DNA of 64,000 nucleotides from QHXQ01 sp963788965 (GCA_963788965.1 CAWBIK010000005.1:1612001-1676000); one strand, 5' to 3'; positions 9,800-20,300 are shown, numbered from the stretch's first letter. Numbers and translations: made by a program. Notes: a model not told the origin generated them from the letters alone.

Positions 9800-10338
9800 T
9801 GGGCCTCCTGAGTGTTTGAGGAGTTAAAGTCAGGGCGCGGTTGGCGCACGTCGGGGCGTGCGCGCCGCCGCGCGCGGAAGGAACAGAAAGTGGGCACAAT
9901 CTTCATGCGCCGCCGGCTGCGCGAGTCTTGGGCCTCACGCGCAAGTGCAAAGCGAACCACAAGACGGATCGGCACACGCCGATCTATCTGTTGGATCGCG
10001 GCCATGTCAATCGAGTGTCTGGTAGGGGCGAACCGAAAAGCACGACGCGACGTAAACGCTGCCCAAAACAGCCGCCGCTTCTTCGTGTGGGCACGCACTA
10101 TAATCACTTTCCCATTTGCTTGCAAGATTTTTTCATGCGCCGAGTGCCGCCCGCTTTGTTCGCTCACAAAACGAATTAACTGTATAGAACGGTTGAGAGA
10201 ATTAACCACCAAGCCACGAAGCCACGAAATAGATAGTTGGTCATTCGTGTCTTCATGTCTTTGAAGTTAATTTTGCCGCTCGATGTTAGTGCGCGCTTCT
10301 GGCATCAACGCGTGTGCCCCGCGTAAGATAGGAGCGCC
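9800..10338. other. Divergent intergenic region, no convincing gene
   Basis: Frames in this stretch lack family resemblance and show no ribosome-binding context. It contains a TATAAT at 10099-10104 without a good -35 and, at about 10200-10273, a degenerate copy of the taaccaccaagccacgaag inverted repeat. It separates the subtilase from glnE. Confidence 0.5.
10200..10273. repeat. Degenerate ccacgaagccacgaa inverted repeat
   Basis: The left arm attaaccaccaagccacgaa and the right arm cattcgtgtcttcatgtctt pair imperfectly across a short loop. It is the same word family as the near-perfect hairpins at 8484, 21512 and 36753, here more decayed. Confidence 0.55.
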
Positions 10339-13300
10339 TTGTCTTCCTCTGAACAACAACTGGCCGCGCTCGTGCGCGACTTGCCCGACCCTGCGGGCGC
10401 GCGTCGTTTTTATGAACGGCTCGCGGCCGAACACGCACGCGCCGCCCAACGCCTCGCCCGCGACGAAGGCTTGATGGCGGACGCGCTCGCGCTCGCCGCT
10501 TGGAGTCCGCTCTTGGCCACGACGCTGGCGCAGTCGCCCGAATATTTAACGTGGCTTGCGCGCGAACGCGCCGACACGCACGTTCGCACGACCGAGGAGT
10601 TGCAGGAATCGCTCGCGCGCTTCGCCATGACGCACACGCAGGTCGAGCCGCACGTCCTGCTCGCGCGCTTTCGTCGCCGCGAACTCTTGCGCATCTACCT
10701 GCACGACATACGCCGCACTAACTCCGTCGTTGAAACAACTGAAGAGTTATCTAACTTGGCCGATGCGGTGCTTGCCTACGCGCTCAACCTCGCGCGGCAA
10801 GAGTTGGATAACCTCTACGGCCCCGCGCTCGCATTGGACGCGCGCGGGCGGACGACGCCGGCCAGCTTCGCCGTCTTCGCCCTCGGCAAACTCGGCTCGC
10901 GCGAGTTGAACTACGCTTCGGACATAGACCTGCTGTTCGTCTATTCCGACGACGGGCAGACCAGCGGCGCGGGCGTGCGCGGCGCGACGACCAACCGCGA
11001 ATACTTCAACCGTCTGGCCGAGCGCGTCGCACGCCTCACGGGCCAGCAAACCGGCGAGGGCGCGGCCTATCGTGTGGACCTGCGCTTGCGCCCACACGGG
11101 CGCGACGGCGCGCTCAGCGTCTCGCTCACGGAAGCCCTGCGCTACTATCGCGCGACGGCGCAGGCGTGGGAACTGCAAGCCCTGTTGCGTGCGCGCGCCG
11201 CCGCGGGCGCGACTAGTCTTTACACGCGCTTTGCCGAAGGCGTGCGTGCGCGCGTCTATACGCACGCGGGCACGGTCGCGCAGGCGTTAAAAAATGTGCG
11301 CTTGGCGAAGCAGAAGATCGACCGGCAGCACGCACACGAAGCACGCGGCTACAACGTCAAACTTGGACGCGGCGGCATACGCGAGATCGAGTTCATCGCG
11401 CAAGCTCTGCAACTCGCCCACGGCGGCCGCGACGAATGGCTGCAACACGCGCCGCACACGCTCATCAGTCTCGGTCGTCTCGCCGAGCGCGCGCACATCA
11501 CCGAGCGCGAGCGCACCGAACTGTCAGCGGCTTATGCCTTCCTGCGCCAACTCGAACATCGCCTACAGATGGAACACGGACTGCAAACACATACAGTCCC
11601 CGACGACCCCGCGCGCCGCACTTTAGTCGCACGCCGTATGCACTGCACCGGCACGGACGAAGCCGACATCCTCACAGCTTTCGATCAATCGCTCACCTTA
11701 CACACCACGCGTGTCCGCTCGGCCTACGAACGCGTCTTCGGTCACGCCGACGAGCTTGCACACGCTACAAGCAACGACCAAGCAACGCCGCCCGCGACGG
11801 TTGCACAATCAATAGCGGCTAATTCATCAAGCACTGATCGGCACGAAGCGACGAAACAACGCAAGGGCAAACGCTCATTGCGGCGATCACAGCAGAGACT
11901 TCGGACGTGGCTGCGGCGCGCGCGGCGGCAAAAGTTTTCGCGGCCCGGTTCGCGCTTGATGAGAATGCTGCTGACAAGACGCACGCAGTTGACGAAGAAG
12001 CAACTGCACGCGTCGCGTCGTTGCTGCAAGCCGAGGCCCGTCATGCGCTCAACCCGCGTCGTGCGTTGACGCTGACGGCGCGCGTCGCCGCGTCGCTCGA
12101 CAAGACGGACGCGCAAGTCATGCTGGATGCAGATGCATTGCGCGCGCTCGTTCGCTTGTGCGGCGCGTCCGAGTTCTTTGGCGACATGCTGGCGAGTAAC
12201 CCGCTGCTGATCCCCGCGCTCGTCGAAGACGCGCAGACCGACTTGGCCGAACGTGATTACCGCGCGCTGTTGCGGTCGCAGATCGACCGCGAACAAAGTT
12301 TCGCGGCCGAGTTGTCAACCTTACGTCGCACATGGACGCGCCTGCTCTTGGAGATCGGCACGCGCGATGTGGCGGGCACGTTGCCGCTCGCCGCGTCGAA
12401 TCGCTTGCAGACCGAGTTGGCAGTTGCGAGCATCGACGCCGCTTATCTGATCGCGCGCCGCGAGTTGGCGCGGCGCTTCGGCAAGCTGGACGCAGACCCG
12501 CGCCTCGCCGTGCTGGGCCTCGGTCGTTTGGGCAGCGGCGGCATGGACTACGGCTCTGATCTGGACATCGTGCTTGTCTATGACACGGGCGTGCCGTCGC
12601 CCGTCGCCGCGCTCGCCCGCGCAGAAGCTTATGCGCGACTCGGCGAGTTATTGACGGCCGCACTCTCAAGCATCACGCGCGAAGGACATCTGTACCGCGT
12701 CGATCTGCGCCTGCGACCCGACGGGCAGAAGGGGCCGCTCGTGCGCGGCGCGCAGTCGTTCGTCGATTATCTGGGCACGCGCGCGGGCATCTGGGAATGG
12801 CTGGCTTATGTGAAACTGCGCGCGGTGGGCGGCGACCTTGAGTTCGGCCGCTCGGCGGAACGCGCGGCGCGGCGCACGATTCACGACGCGGCGCAAGGCT
12901 GCGACCCGGACGTGCTGCGCGTCGAGACACGGCGCGTGCGCGAGCGTCTGGAACGCGAGCGCGCAAGCGCCACGCGCGGCGGCCTCGACATCAAGTTCGG
13001 CGCAGGCGGCATGCTCGACGTGTACTTCGCCGCGCGTTATCTGCAACTGCGCGCCAACGTGCCCGACGAAGATGCGGATCGCTCAACCGCCGCGACCCTC
13101 GCGCGCCTGCACGCGAACGGCGCATTGACGCAACAGATTTGCACACGCTGCACGACGGCTACACGCATCTGCGCGCGCTCGATCATCACCTGCGCCTTAT
13201 CGCCGGTCGCCGCCAGCACTTGCCCGCCGCGCCCGATCACCCTCTGCTCGCAGACCTCGCGCGTGCGACCCACCACAACTCCGTCGGCCAACTGCTCGAC

Positions 13301-13357
13301 GCAACGCAAGCGCACATGCGCGCCATCCGCGCCGCCTACGACCGCATCACGACCTAA
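10339..13357 (+). CDS. glnE: Glutamine synthetase adenylyltransferase/adenylyl-removing enzyme (two frame breaks)
   Basis: This two-domain nucleotidyltransferase adds or removes AMP on GlnA in response to PII. The start is TTG at 10339 with GGAG 5 bases upstream. The N-terminal removase domain has GSRELNYASDIDLLFVY; the C-terminal transferase domain has GSGGMDYGSDLDIVLVYD; both are the GS-x10-DxD signature. The frame changes twice by a lost base: somewhere in the low-complexity linker at about 11840-11900, and at about 13136 (cagattt where cag gat ttg is expected). The reconstructed length is about 1006 residues, near the usual 950. The true stop is 13355-13357. The linker between domains is unusually rich in Arg, Lys and Gln, so the exact first break is uncertain. 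Confidence 0.92.
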
Positions 13358-13364
13358 CCGGCGC

Positions 13365-13565
13365 TCACGCCTGCTGCGGTTCGTTCGTCGCTTCATACCA
13401 GCAACGCACGCACCAACGTCTGCGCGCCGTGCGTTCGTCAATTGCTTGATCGGCGGACGCAGGCAAACGACGCACGACCTCGCGTTCTGCGTCGGTCAAC
13501 TCACGCCACGCGCGCAAACGGGCCGCGCCGCAACGCGGACATGCATCTTGGCTTGCTTCGTTCAT
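13365..13565 (-). CDS. Small zinc-ribbon protein
   Basis: A 66-residue protein with CPRCG near the N-terminus and CVRCW near the C-terminus, spaced to bind one zinc ion. Between them is the acidic/basic helix RELTDAEREVVRRLPASAD. I recall this pattern as a conserved small uncharacterised family in acidobacteria, but no function is known to me. It is convergent with glnE and ends 8 bases past the glnE stop. The SD is weak. Confidence 0.65.
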   Translation of the reverse strand: MNEASQDACPRCGAARLRAWRELTDAEREVVRRLPASADQAIDERTARRRWCVRCWYEATNEPQQA

Positions 13566-13709
13566 CTGCTAAGTATCTTTCAAACTGTTCGATTGTGGCT
13601 ATGCGGCAGTCTGCAACTCATGCGCGCCTTGCGATTTGAGAACGCAACGCGGGCGCGGTAATATCGCACGCGCTCCCACACCCTGACTTGAAGAAAGCTT
13701 GCCTGCCAG

Positions 13710-16707
13710 ATGATTAAGCTCGCACGCACCCTCGTACTCGCCAGCCTGTGTCTGCTGTGCGCGTCCGTCGCAGCCTTCGCGCAACGCGACGATACGCGCT
13801 TCGATTTCTACGCGCGCGGCCCTTATCGCGCGGGCGTGCCGCGCCCGCAAGTCGTGACGAAATTCGACGTGGGCGAGTTTCACACGAACTATGCGACGAT
13901 GGAGCGTTGGCTCGAACGCGTGGCGGTGGCCGCGCCCGACCGCGTGCGCGTGACCGACATCGGCGAAACGAACGAACGCCGCATGATGCACGTCGTCGCC
14001 ATCACCGCGCCGGAGAACTTGCAGCGCCTCGATCAGATCAAAGGGAACACCGCGCGCCTGAGCGACCCGCGCACGTTGCCGGAAGCAGACGCGCAGCAGT
14101 TGATCAACTCGACGCCGTTGACGATCTGGCTCGCCTACACGATCCACGGCAACGAGTCGGCCTCGTTTGAAGCGATGATGCAGGTGGTCTATCAACTCGC
14201 GGCGTCGGATGAACAGGCGACGCTCGACATCTTGAAGCACTGCGTCGTGCTCATCAACGTGTGCGAGAACCCGGACGGGCACGAGCGGTTTGTGACTTGG
14301 TACAACGGCATCGCCGTCGGTAGCCCTGAACCGTTGGCGGGCGAGCACCGCGAGCCGTGGTCGGTCTACGGGCGCGTCAATCGTTATCGCTTCGATCTCA
14401 ACCGCGACAACATCGCCACCAGCCAGACCGAGACGCGCCACATGCAGCGCGCCTTTCTGGACTGGCATCCGCAGGTGTCCGTCGATCATCATGGACAGCC
14501 TTCGCAGTTCTTCTTCCCGCCGGCCGCGTTGCCGATCAATCCGAACCTGCCGCCCGAACAGACCGCGCGCTGGCTCGCCACGTTCGGCCGCGCCAACGCC
14601 GCGCAGTTTGATCAGCGCAACTGGGATTTCTACGTGCGCGACGTGTACGATCTTTTTTATCCGGGCTACTGGGACTCTTGGCCCGCCTTGAACGGCGCGA
14701 CCGGCATGACGTATGAAACGGACGGCGGCGGCTTCAAAGGTCTGGCATGGAAGCGCGACGACGACACCATCGTTACGCTGCGCTCCGGCATTGCCAAACA
14801 CTTCATCGCCTCGATGACCACGCTCGACACGGCCGCCGCGAACCACACGGCGCGCTTGAGCGACTACTATCAATTCAAACGCACCGCGATTGAAGAAGGG
14901 CGCACCGGGCCGATGCGGCGCGTCGTGATCTTGCCGGGGCGCGATCCCGGTCGCGCGGCCGAGTTGGTCGAAAACTTATTGCGTGCCGGCATCGAAGTCG
15001 GCATCGCGCGCGAGTCGTTCCGTTCAACCAGCGCGCATGACTATCTAACTACAGGTGCGGGCACGACGCGGCAGTTCGCGGCGGGCGCATACGTGGTCGA
15101 TCTCGCGCAGCCGCAGAAGCGACTCGCCAAAGCTCTGCTCGAACAGAACACGGAGCAGGACGCGGCCTTTGTGCGCGAACAACTCGCGCGCTTCGAGCGC
15201 AACCAGCGGCGCGGGCGCAACGCCGCGTCTGAAGATTACGGCTTCTACGACATCACCGCATGGGCGCTCCCGCTCGCCTTCAACGTCGAAGCTTACTGGA
15301 CCGAAGACGCAACCACGGTCGCCACGTCGCCGATGCAACTGCCGGAACTCATGCAAGGCAACCTGCGCACAGAGACAAGCACCGGCGTCACGTTCGCGCA
15401 TCCTGAACTACCGTTCTACGTCCTCGGCACAAGCATCGCCCCGGCGGGCAACGTGTCGGGCCGCGCGCAAGTCGCATACATCATCCCGTATGAACGCAAC
15501 GGCGCGGCCGCGCTCGTCTATCGCTTGCAGCGCGAAGGCTTCAAACTCGCCGTCGCCACACGCACGCTCTCGGCCGGCGGGCGCGACTGGCCGCGCGGCA
15601 CGGTCGTCGCGCGCGTCTCGCGCAACCCCGACACCTTGCACGAAGCCATCGTGCGTCTCGCGCGCGTGACCGGCGTTGACGTAACGGCCGTCAACAGCGG
15701 TTTCACCGAGACGGGCGACACGCCTATCGGTTCGGAGAACGTCATCTCGTTGAAGCGGCCGGCGCATCATCGTCGTCGCAGACGAACCCGTCAGCCAGTT
15801 GAGCTACGGCGCGATGTGGTGGATGTTCGACCGCTACGGTGTTGACTTCACGCCGATGACGTTGACGAACCTGCGCCGCGCCAACCTCGATGACTACAAC
15901 GTCATCATCATGCCGGACGGTTCGGCGGGCGGCTACTTCTCGGCGCTCGGCAAGCCGGGCGTGGACGGCTTGCGCGCATGGATCGAACGCGGCGGCACGC
16001 TCGTCTGCATCAAAGGCGCGGCCGTCTTCGCCGCGCTCAAGGATGTGAACTTTACTTCGTCGCGTCTGGTCGGCAGCGCCGACGACGATCAGTCCGGCGC
16101 AAAGGGCGGCGACGCCGAAGCGAAAGCGTCACCGTCACCGTCGCCCACGCCTTCGCCGTCCGCCAGCCCGACGCCGCAGGACACGAACGTGCGGCAAGAG
16201 CAGGCGGCCGCACGCAACCGGCGCACGAATCAACCCACGCAAAGCGCGACCGAGCAGCAGCGCGCCGTGGCCGATCAGACTGAGAAACTCGAAGGCGCGT
16301 CGCCCATGCTGCCGCCGATTGTGTCGCCGTCGGCGCGGCCCGGTCGTGTGCCCGAAGCCGTGCCCGGCGCAATCTTTCGCGCCACGCTTGATCGCACAAC
16401 GCCGCTGACTTACGGTTATGAAGATGCGACCTTGCCCGTGCTTATCGACTCGGCGTTCTTCTTCCGACCGTCGAAAGAGGGCACGAACGCAGTCGTCTTC
16501 GCAGACGACTCGCGGCCGTTGCGCATCAGCGGCTTCGTCTGGCCCGGCAACACGGAGCGTCTGCTGCGCGGCACGGCTTACGTGATCGAAGAACCGACGG
16601 GGCGCGGGCACGTCGTCCTCTTCGCCGAAGACCCGAACTTCCGCGCCATCTTTCGCGGCACGACGCGGCTGTTCTTCAATTCGTTTCTGTTTCAACCAAC
16701 GTTCTAA
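13710..16707 (+). CDS. Secreted M14-family zinc carboxypeptidase (one frame break)
   Basis: About 998 residues when joined. A signal peptide (residues 1-24, AFAQ) directs export. The M14 domain has zinc ligands H146 and E149 (YTIHGNES), DLNRDN, and the third ligand in DHHGQPSQFF (H260/261); TYETDGGG may hold the catalytic Glu. The C-terminal half continues in another frame after about 15767, where one extra C in ccggcgcatcatc breaks PAIIVVADEPVSQLSYG. It includes a glutamine-amidotransferase-like segment (VIIMPDGSAGGY) and a Ser/Pro/Thr linker near 16120-16180. It is predicted to trim extracellular peptides. Confidence 0.85.
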
Positions 16708-16711
16708 TGAA

Positions 16712-16785
16712 TGTGGATGTCGGAATGCGGATTGCGGAATTAAAACATCAGTCTGTTAATCCGCAATCCGCATTCCGACATCCGC
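16712..16785. repeat. Reiterated-word inverted repeat (gcggaatgcggattgcgga type)
   Basis: Arms around 16714-16742 and 16757-16783 pair over about 27 bases almost perfectly. The words cggaatg and cggattg alternate. It starts just after the M14 stop and ends at the start region of the next gene. A decayed relative lies at 20764-20873. Confidence 0.75.
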
Positions 16786-16788
16786 AGT

Positions 16789-17283
16789 ATGAGGTTCACT
16801 GTGTTTCAGATCAGAGCAGGTTACGACGAGCAAGTGGAGATTCGGACGACGATGGAGACGGCGCGGGCGTTCTTCGGCGACCTGCGCAACTTCGTCGAGT
16901 TGATGCCGGGCGTCGAGAGCATCAAGGCGGAAGCGGGCGGCGTCGTGCGTTGGCTGATTCGCGCGGAAGTGCCCGTGGTCGGCGCGATCCGCCAAGCCTT
17001 CCCCGTCGAACAGACAGACGACCGGCCCGAGCGCATCGAATGGTCGCCCGCCGCACACGAGCGCGGCAACTTCCTACGCTACGTCGCGCAGTTCGAGCAA
17101 CGCGGCGCGCGCGTGCTGGTCAAGATCGCCCAACGCGTCGAACTGCGCCGCCAACACGCGCGCGAGTTGCACATGCTCGCCGGCTTAGTCGGCGCAACGC
17201 GGCTCAGCGCCGAGATGCAAAAGGGCGTCACCGACATGATGCGCACCTTCCTCCAACGCGCCCGCACGAAACTGGAAAAGTAA
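16789..17283 (+). CDS. SRPBCC-superfamily protein
   Basis: A 164-residue protein resembling the START/polyketide-cyclase-like helix-grip fold: an early strand (VEIRTTMETARAFFGDL), FVELMPGVESIKAE, alternating beta strands, and a long C-terminal amphipathic helix (about residues 130-164). Such proteins bind hydrophobic ligands; the ligand here is unknown. The ATG at 16789 opens the frame, but GTG at 16801 has a TGAGG SD six bases upstream and is an equally good start. Confidence 0.7.
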   Translation: MRFTVFQIRAGYDEQVEIRTTMETARAFFGDLRNFVELMPGVESIKAEAGGVVRWLIRAEVPVVGAIRQAFPVEQTDDRPERIEWSPAAHERGNFLRYVAQFEQRGARVLVKIAQRVELRRQHARELHMLAGLVGATRLSAEMQKGVTDMMRTFLQRARTKLEK

Positions 17284-17389
17284 ACGCGCTGCACGCCCGC
17301 GCAAAGATCGTCGCGCTGTTCAACGGGCCGCGCGTATAATGCCGACGCCAATTTCGCAGTCGTCCGAAACTCTTCCACGGAGGTAACCA

Positions 17390-17788
17390 ATGAGCAGCGA
17401 CAGGTTGACCGAAATACTCAACTACGTCAGCGCCATCAGCCACGACATCGGCACGTTCCGCGCCGATGTCAAAGCCCAATTTCAAGAGGTTAATACGCGG
17501 TTGCAAACACTTGAAAACCGCGTCGGCGGACTTGAAGATCGGGTAAGCGGGCTTGAAGCGCGGATAGGCAGGCTCGAAGAAAGGATCGGCAAGCTTGAAG
17601 AAAGAATCGGCAGGCTTGAAGATCGAGTAGGCGGGCTTGAGAGCGAGGTGCGCGGGCTGCGGGTGGATGTGCGCGCGCTCACGTCGCGGCAGAATCGGTT
17701 GGAAGCACGCGTGCTGGATATTCGCGCCGACATGGATGATTTGGAAGAGCGTGTGGCGGCGCTCGAAGGCAAGACCGAAGCTGGTTAA
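17390..17788 (+). CDS. Heptad-repeat coiled-coil protein
   Basis: 132 residues. From about residue 38 the protein is a run of perfect seven-residue units of the form xxLExRI/V (GGLEDRV, SGLEARI, GRLEERI, GKLEERI, GRLEDRV, GGLESEV), giving a near-ideal left-handed coiled coil. At the DNA level this is a 21-base tandem repeat with few differences. GGAGGTAA five bases before the ATG is a strong SD, and TATAAT stands at 17335-17340 without a good -35. There is no signal peptide, so it is likely cytoplasmic. The function is unknown. Confidence 0.75.
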   Translation: MSSDRLTEILNYVSAISHDIGTFRADVKAQFQEVNTRLQTLENRVGGLEDRVSGLEARIGRLEERIGKLEERIGRLEDRVGGLESEVRGLRVDVRALTSRQNRLEARVLDIRADMDDLEERVAALEGKTEAG

Positions 17789-17985
17789 GCTCTGCGTACT
17801 GCTCTTAGTAAACCCTCCTTAATATCTAGCCAGCGACTCGCTCAAACTCTACCAGCAGATCGAACAACCGACGGCGCGCACGCGCGTCTAAGTAGTCGTG
17901 TGCGAACACGACAGGATCGCTAACTGGTCGAACCGGCGCGGCGTCGGCTAGAATGGGCGCAACAGTTTCTCAGGAGCAGGAAGGG

Positions 17986-18264
17986 ATGAGCATGAACACG
18001 ACGCGGACGCGGCCGAGTTTGACGCGGCGCATGGCGCGCAAGGGTAGCCTCCGGCTGGCGAAGCGTTTGATCAAGCCGCTGCCCGTCGTTGGCGCAGCCG
18101 TCACATTGGGCCTCGCCGGCTACGAGATCAGGAAGAAGGGTTGGCGCAACGGCATCATCAATGTCGGCCTCGATCTAACGCCGGTTGTGGGCACGATTAA
18201 AGACGTGATCGAACTCTTCACAGGCGATCTCATTCCCGATAAGAAAGATCAGCGGTTGCGCTGA
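17986..18264 (+). CDS. Small protein with PT-TG-like hydrophobic motif
   Basis: About 92 residues. The basic N-terminus is followed by a hydrophobic stretch (VVGAAVTLGLAGYEI) and then LDLTPVVGTIKDVIELFTG, which resembles the pre-toxin TG motif found before toxin domains in polymorphic toxins. Here the protein ends 11 residues later, with no toxin domain. GGAAGGG directly precedes the ATGs at 17986 and 17992; the second has better spacing. The strong terminator at 18308 follows. Membrane association is possible. Confidence 0.55.
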   Translation: MSMNTTRTRPSLTRRMARKGSLRLAKRLIKPLPVVGAAVTLGLAGYEIRKKGWRNGIINVGLDLTPVVGTIKDVIELFTGDLIPDKKDQRLR

Positions 18265-18307
18265 CAACTGCTCGGCACACGGCAGCGCGTCGGCGCAACA
18301 TAAAAAG

Positions 18308-18356
18308 ATGACGCGGCGCGTAGAGGCGTTTTGCTTCTACGTGCCGCGTCTTTTTT
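18308..18356. terminator. Bidirectional rho-independent terminator
   Basis: The stem gacgcggcgcgtaga pairs with tctacgtgccgcgtc around a short loop and is followed by TTTTTTT on the plus strand. On the minus strand it is followed by CATCTTTTTA. It separates the small protein ending at 18264 from the convergent gatA ending at 18372. Confidence 0.9.
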
Positions 18357-18371
18357 TGCGCGTGCGGCAAC

Positions 18372-19841
18372 TTAACCTTGCTCGGCCAACGGCGCGCAGA
18401 CGCGCGGGCGGGCGTCGGTCGGGTGCGCTTGTTCGTAGGCGTGCGCGAGCCGCAGGAGCGTGGCCTCGCCCCAGTGGTGGCCGAGCAGTTGCAAGCCGAT
18501 GGGCAGACCCGCGCTCGACAGCCCGCACGGGAACGACAGACCGGGTATGCCCGCGAGGTTCGCCGTGACCGTGTAGATGTCGTTCAAGTACATGGCGAGC
18601 GGATCGTCTACCTTCTCGCCGATCAGGAACGCGGTCGTCGGCGACGTGGGCGTTAAGATCGCGTCGCACGTCTCGAACGCGCGGCTGAAGTCTTGCTTGA
18701 TCAGCGTGCGTACCTGTTGCGCCTTGCGATAGTAGGCATCGTAGTAGCCCGACGAGAGCACGTATGTGCCGAGCATGATGCGGCGTTTGACTTCGGGGCC
18801 GAAGCCTTGTTCGCGTGTGCGCCGGTACATACTGCGCAGGTTGTCCGCCTCTTCGGCGCGGAAGCCGTAGCGCACGCCGTCGTAACGCGCGAGGTTCGAC
18901 GATGCTTCGGCCGTGGCGATGATGTAATAGACCGCAATCGCATACTGTGCGTGCGGCAACTCGATCTCGACGATCTCCGCGCCCAACGCGCGATAGGCTT
19001 CAATCGCGGCCTCTGTCTGCGCGCGCACTTCTGCGTCCAACCCCTCGCCCAAGAGCGCGCGCGCCACGCCGATGCGCGCGCCGCGCACGTCGCCCGTCAA
19101 CTCGGCCGCGTAGTCGGGCACGGCCACGTCGGCCGTGGTTGCATCGTGCGCGTCGCGCCCTGCGATCACGCCGAGCGTGGTCGCGGCGTCGCGCGCGTTG
19201 GTCGCAAAGACGCCGACCTGATCGAGCGACGAGCCGAAGGCGACCAGCCCGTAGCGCGAGACGCGGCCATATGTCGGCTTGATGCCGACCACGCCGCACA
19301 GCGCCGCCGGTTGCCGCACAGAGCCGCCCGTGTCCGACCCCAACGCGACCGGCACGATGCGCGCGGCGACTGCGGCAGCCGAGCCGCCCGACGAACCACC
19401 GGGCACGCGCTGTGTGTCCCACGGATTGCGGACGACGCCGAACGCGGAGTTCTCGTTCGACGACCCCATCGCAAACTCGTCGCAGTTGGTCTTGCCGACG
19501 ACGACCGCGCCTGCTTGTCGTATGCGCTCGATGACGGTGGCATCGTAAGGCGGATGAAAGGGGCCGAGGATGTGCGAGCCGCACGAGGCTTGCAAGCCGC
19601 GCACGCAGATGTTGTCCTTGATCGCAATCGGCACACCGGCAAGCGGCGCAGACGTTTCAGCAGCGCCGCTTTCATCCAACTCCGCCGCGCGCTTGAGCGC
19701 ACCCGCACGATCAATTTGCAGGAACGCGTTCAGCGTCTCGTTCAACGACTCGGCCGCCGTCAGCGCCGACTCGACCACGTCGCGCACACGCGCGCCCGTC
19801 GCCCGTCGCTCTTTAATTCGTTCAATAGTGTTATCAGGCAT
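18372..19841 (-). CDS. gatA: Asp-tRNA(Asn)/Glu-tRNA(Gln) amidotransferase subunit A
   Basis: The amidase subunit of GatCAB, which releases ammonia from glutamine and amidates mischarged tRNAs. The Ser-cisSer-Lys triad is visible. Numbered from a TTG three codons upstream, it is K78 (IAIKDN), S153 (PGGSSGGS) and S177 (SDTGGSVRQP); counted from the ATG at 19841 used here, each number is three lower. The length of about 489 residues is normal. No SD is seen because an inverted repeat abuts the start. gatC lies 80 bases upstream on the same strand; gatB is not in the window. Confidence 0.95.
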   Translation of the reverse strand: MPDNTIERIKERRATGARVRDVVESALTAAESLNETLNAFLQIDRAGALKRAAELDESGAAETSAPLAGVPIAIKDNICVRGLQASCGSHILGPFHPPYDATVIERIRQAGAVVVGKTNCDEFAMGSSNENSAFGVVRNPWDTQRVPGGSSGGSAAAVAARIVPVALGSDTGGSVRQPAALCGVVGIKPTYGRVSRYGLVAFGSSLDQVGVFATNARDAATTLGVIAGRDAHDATTADVAVPDYAAELTGDVRGARIGVARALLGEGLDAEVRAQTEAAIEAYRALGAEIVEIELPHAQYAIAVYYIIATAEASSNLARYDGVRYGFRAEEADNLRSMYRRTREQGFGPEVKRRIMLGTYVLSSGYYDAYYRKAQQVRTLIKQDFSRAFETCDAILTPTSPTTAFLIGEKVDDPLAMYLNDIYTVTANLAGIPGLSFPCGLSSAGLPIGLQLLGHHWGEATLLRLAHAYEQAHPTDARPRVCAPLAEQG

Positions 19842-19925
19842 AAGCAGCAATCAGCGAACAGCGGTCAGCCGTCAGCTTTCAGCTTGGCACAGTCTTTAGC
19901 TGAAAGCTGACTGCTGACCGCTTAT
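19840..19925. repeat. Inverted repeat of gcggtcag/agctttcagct words
   Basis: Arms 19861-19884 and 19898-19921 pair with a 13-base loop (cagctttcagct against agctgaaagctg), extended by ataagc/gcttat at the ends. It fills the gatC-gatA gap and overlaps the gatC stop codon (19922-19924). Confidence 0.7.
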
Positions 19926-20218
19926 AAAACTTTCGGCACGCGGAAATGGCCGGCGGCCGGGTCGGGCGCTTCGGCGAGGGCGAGTTGTTGGCCGAGCGAG
20001 GGGCGCGGGTTGTCGTCGCGCGTCGTCGCGGTGCGCTCGCCTTCGGGCGTGAGGCCGCCGATGGCCGGCTCGACCGCGCTCGTGTCCAGTGCATTCAACT
20101 GCTCGACGTAGGCGACGATGTCGGCGATCTGCGGCGTCAACGCGCGGCGTTCTTCGGGCGTGATGTCCAGATGCGCCAGCGCAGCGATCTTGTCAATGTC
20201 GGCTTCGGTAATAGGCAT
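19922..20218 (-). CDS. gatC: Asp-tRNA(Asn)/Glu-tRNA(Gln) amidotransferase subunit C
   Basis: 98 residues with the typical GatC layout: an N-terminal helix pair (IDKIAALAHLDITPEE), YVEQLNALDTSAVEP, and the C-terminal tail ending in FRVPKVL that threads between GatA and GatB. It precedes gatA in the same direction, as in many gatCA(B) operons. An inverted repeat separates the two. Confidence 0.93.
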   Translation of the reverse strand: MPITEADIDKIAALAHLDITPEERRALTPQIADIVAYVEQLNALDTSAVEPAIGGLTPEGERTATTRDDNPRPSLGQQLALAEAPDPAAGHFRVPKVL

Positions 20219-20220
20219 AA

Positions 20221-20300
20221 GTTCAGTCGGCCGTAAGCAGATAGCAGTCGGCGGTAACAGCAGTTCATCTTTTAACTGCCTACTGCCTACCGCCTACTTC
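20221..20300. repeat. Imperfect cagtaggcagtag-type inverted repeat
   Basis: The left arm (gtaagcagatagcagtcggc) and the right arm (actgcctactgcctaccgcc) are related by inversion with gaps. It overlaps the stop codon of the DUF721 gene (20294) and lies just upstream of gatC. Confidence 0.6.

Noticed and set aside
9796..10264. Two overlapping frames of about 140 codons in the subtilase-glnE gap
   Set aside because: Both read through a decayed inverted repeat, have no SD and no family resemblance, so I treated the gap as non-coding.
11838..11930. Programmed frameshift between the two domains of GlnE
   Set aside because: No slippery heptamer with downstream structure was seen, and one-base breaks are common throughout the window, so sequencing error is simpler.
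13599..14873. 424-codon minus-strand frame opposite the M14 gene
   Set aside because: It is antisense to the conserved zinc-binding region of the M14 peptidase and only looks long because of high G+C.
18693..19910. 405-codon plus-strand frame opposite gatA
   Set aside because: It is the antisense shadow of gatA in a G+C-rich gene: composition is Arg-rich, with no family pattern and no start signal.
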